From NCBI GenBank assembly GCA_041496705.1, contig JBGQFD010000002.1:1-64000 (forward strand): a stretch of 64,000 nt of DNA. Reading direction: 5' to 3'. The notes below the pieces were generated by a model. That model was given only the letters and a program-made list of their open reading frames with translations. It searched no databases and was not told the DNA's origin. Position 1 is the stretch's first letter, and each line of letters begins with the position of its first letter. Positions 63,798-64,000 of the stretch are shown one piece after another. This stretch comes from VBDM01 sp041496705. Its GTDB lineage: Bacteria > Pseudomonadota > Gammaproteobacteria > Burkholderiales > SG8-39. The position numbers and the translations under genes were made by a program.

Positions 63798-64000
63798 ATG
63801 CAAACGCGTCAATTCATCGAGCTCACCCAGCCGGAGATCGCGGCGCAGTTGAAGAAGAATCCGCTCGTGATCTTTCCCGCGGGAAGCGTCGAACAGCACG
63901 GTCCACACCTGCCCGCCGGCACCGACATCTTTGCCAGCATCGCTATCGGTGAGGAAGTCGCCAGGCGCATGGACGGGCTGGTGCTGCCCGCAGTTCCCTT
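63798..64000 (+). CDS. Creatininase-family amidohydrolase (partial, runs off right edge)
   Basis: Only the first 67 residues are in the window. They contain LVIFPAGSVEQHGPHLPAGTDIF, the creatininase-family metal-site signature (E-Q-H-G-P-H-L-P, residues 32-39, with a later D). Creatininase or related enzymes (mycofactocin MftE, FAPy deformylase, pyrrolo-amidases) hydrolyse cyclic amides in the cytosol. A GCGAGGAGG ribosome binding site precedes the ATG. It belongs to the receptor-dehydrogenase unit upstream. Confidence 0.88.
   Translation, partial: MQTRQFIELTQPEIAAQLKKNPLVIFPAGSVEQHGPHLPAGTDIFASIAIGEEVARRMDGLVLPAVP

Overview
The window is a 64 kb stretch of high-GC DNA from a free-living, metabolically versatile bacterium. 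It holds three Bug/TTT-type extracytoplasmic receptors, several aromatic-degradation gene sets, a TAXI-TRAP transporter, a Liv-type ABC transporter and many single-gene LysR/AraC regulators. That mix is typical of Betaproteobacteria, especially Burkholderiales. This is an inference from gene content; no rRNA, tRNA or marker gene in the window fixes the taxon.

Left part (1-18.2 kb). A truncated gene with a PD-(D/E)XK-like core runs off the left edge. Next comes a degenerate copy of the tail of a molybdenum hydroxylase gene, then a TTT receptor, an AraC regulator and a DsrE-like protein, and then the intact molybdenum hydroxylase large-subunit gene. A PrpF-type isomerase follows. From 17.2 down to 7.8 kb a co-directional minus-strand run encodes an alpha/beta hydrolase, TTT receptor, MFS permease, methylmalonate-semialdehyde dehydrogenase, extradiol (VOC) dioxygenase, a class II aldolase homologue, an ABC-type binding lipoprotein, an FMN reductase, a fumarylacetoacetate-hydrolase-family enzyme and a carboxymuconolactone decarboxylase-family protein. 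It reads as one uptake, ring-cleavage and side-chain-processing pathway.

Middle part (18.2-36.6 kb). A plus-strand pair (aminomuconate/hydroxymuconate-semialdehyde dehydrogenase and 3-hydroxyanthranilate dioxygenase) leads into topoisomerase IB, pyroglutamyl peptidase and a DUF488 protein. Minus-strand genes follow: a polysaccharide-deacetylase-like and an amidohydrolase gene overlapping by 4 bp, an alpha/beta hydrolase, a lipocalin-like secreted protein and its FtsX-type permease, and a coupled CHASE-PAS histidine kinase and NarL-type regulator. Next is a small protein with seven 12-residue W-C repeats, a BON lipoprotein, an M24-fold protein without its metal ligands, and a MacB/LolD-type ATPase.

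Right part (36.7-64 kb). A Liv ABC transporter (K-H-M-G, no LivF) was once contiguous with amidase, cupin and DUF2848 genes. It is now split by a 3.6 kb tannase/feruloyl-esterase plus AraC cassette flanked by near-identical direct repeats. Beyond a LysR gene lies a plus-strand set with two leaderless binding-protein-fold paralogues, an oppositely oriented extradiol dioxygenase, an SDR and a TAXI-TRAP transporter. A minus-strand set follows (LLM flavin monooxygenase, alpha/beta hydrolase, MetF-like reductase, FAD monooxygenase, cyclase). The window ends with a 1-Cys peroxiredoxin, a lipoprotein, a TTT receptor, a Gfo/Idh/MocA oxidoreductase and the start of a creatininase-family gene.

The most unusual items are the W-C repeat protein, the two leaderless paralogues, the repeat-flanked tannase cassette and several family members that have lost canonical metal ligands.
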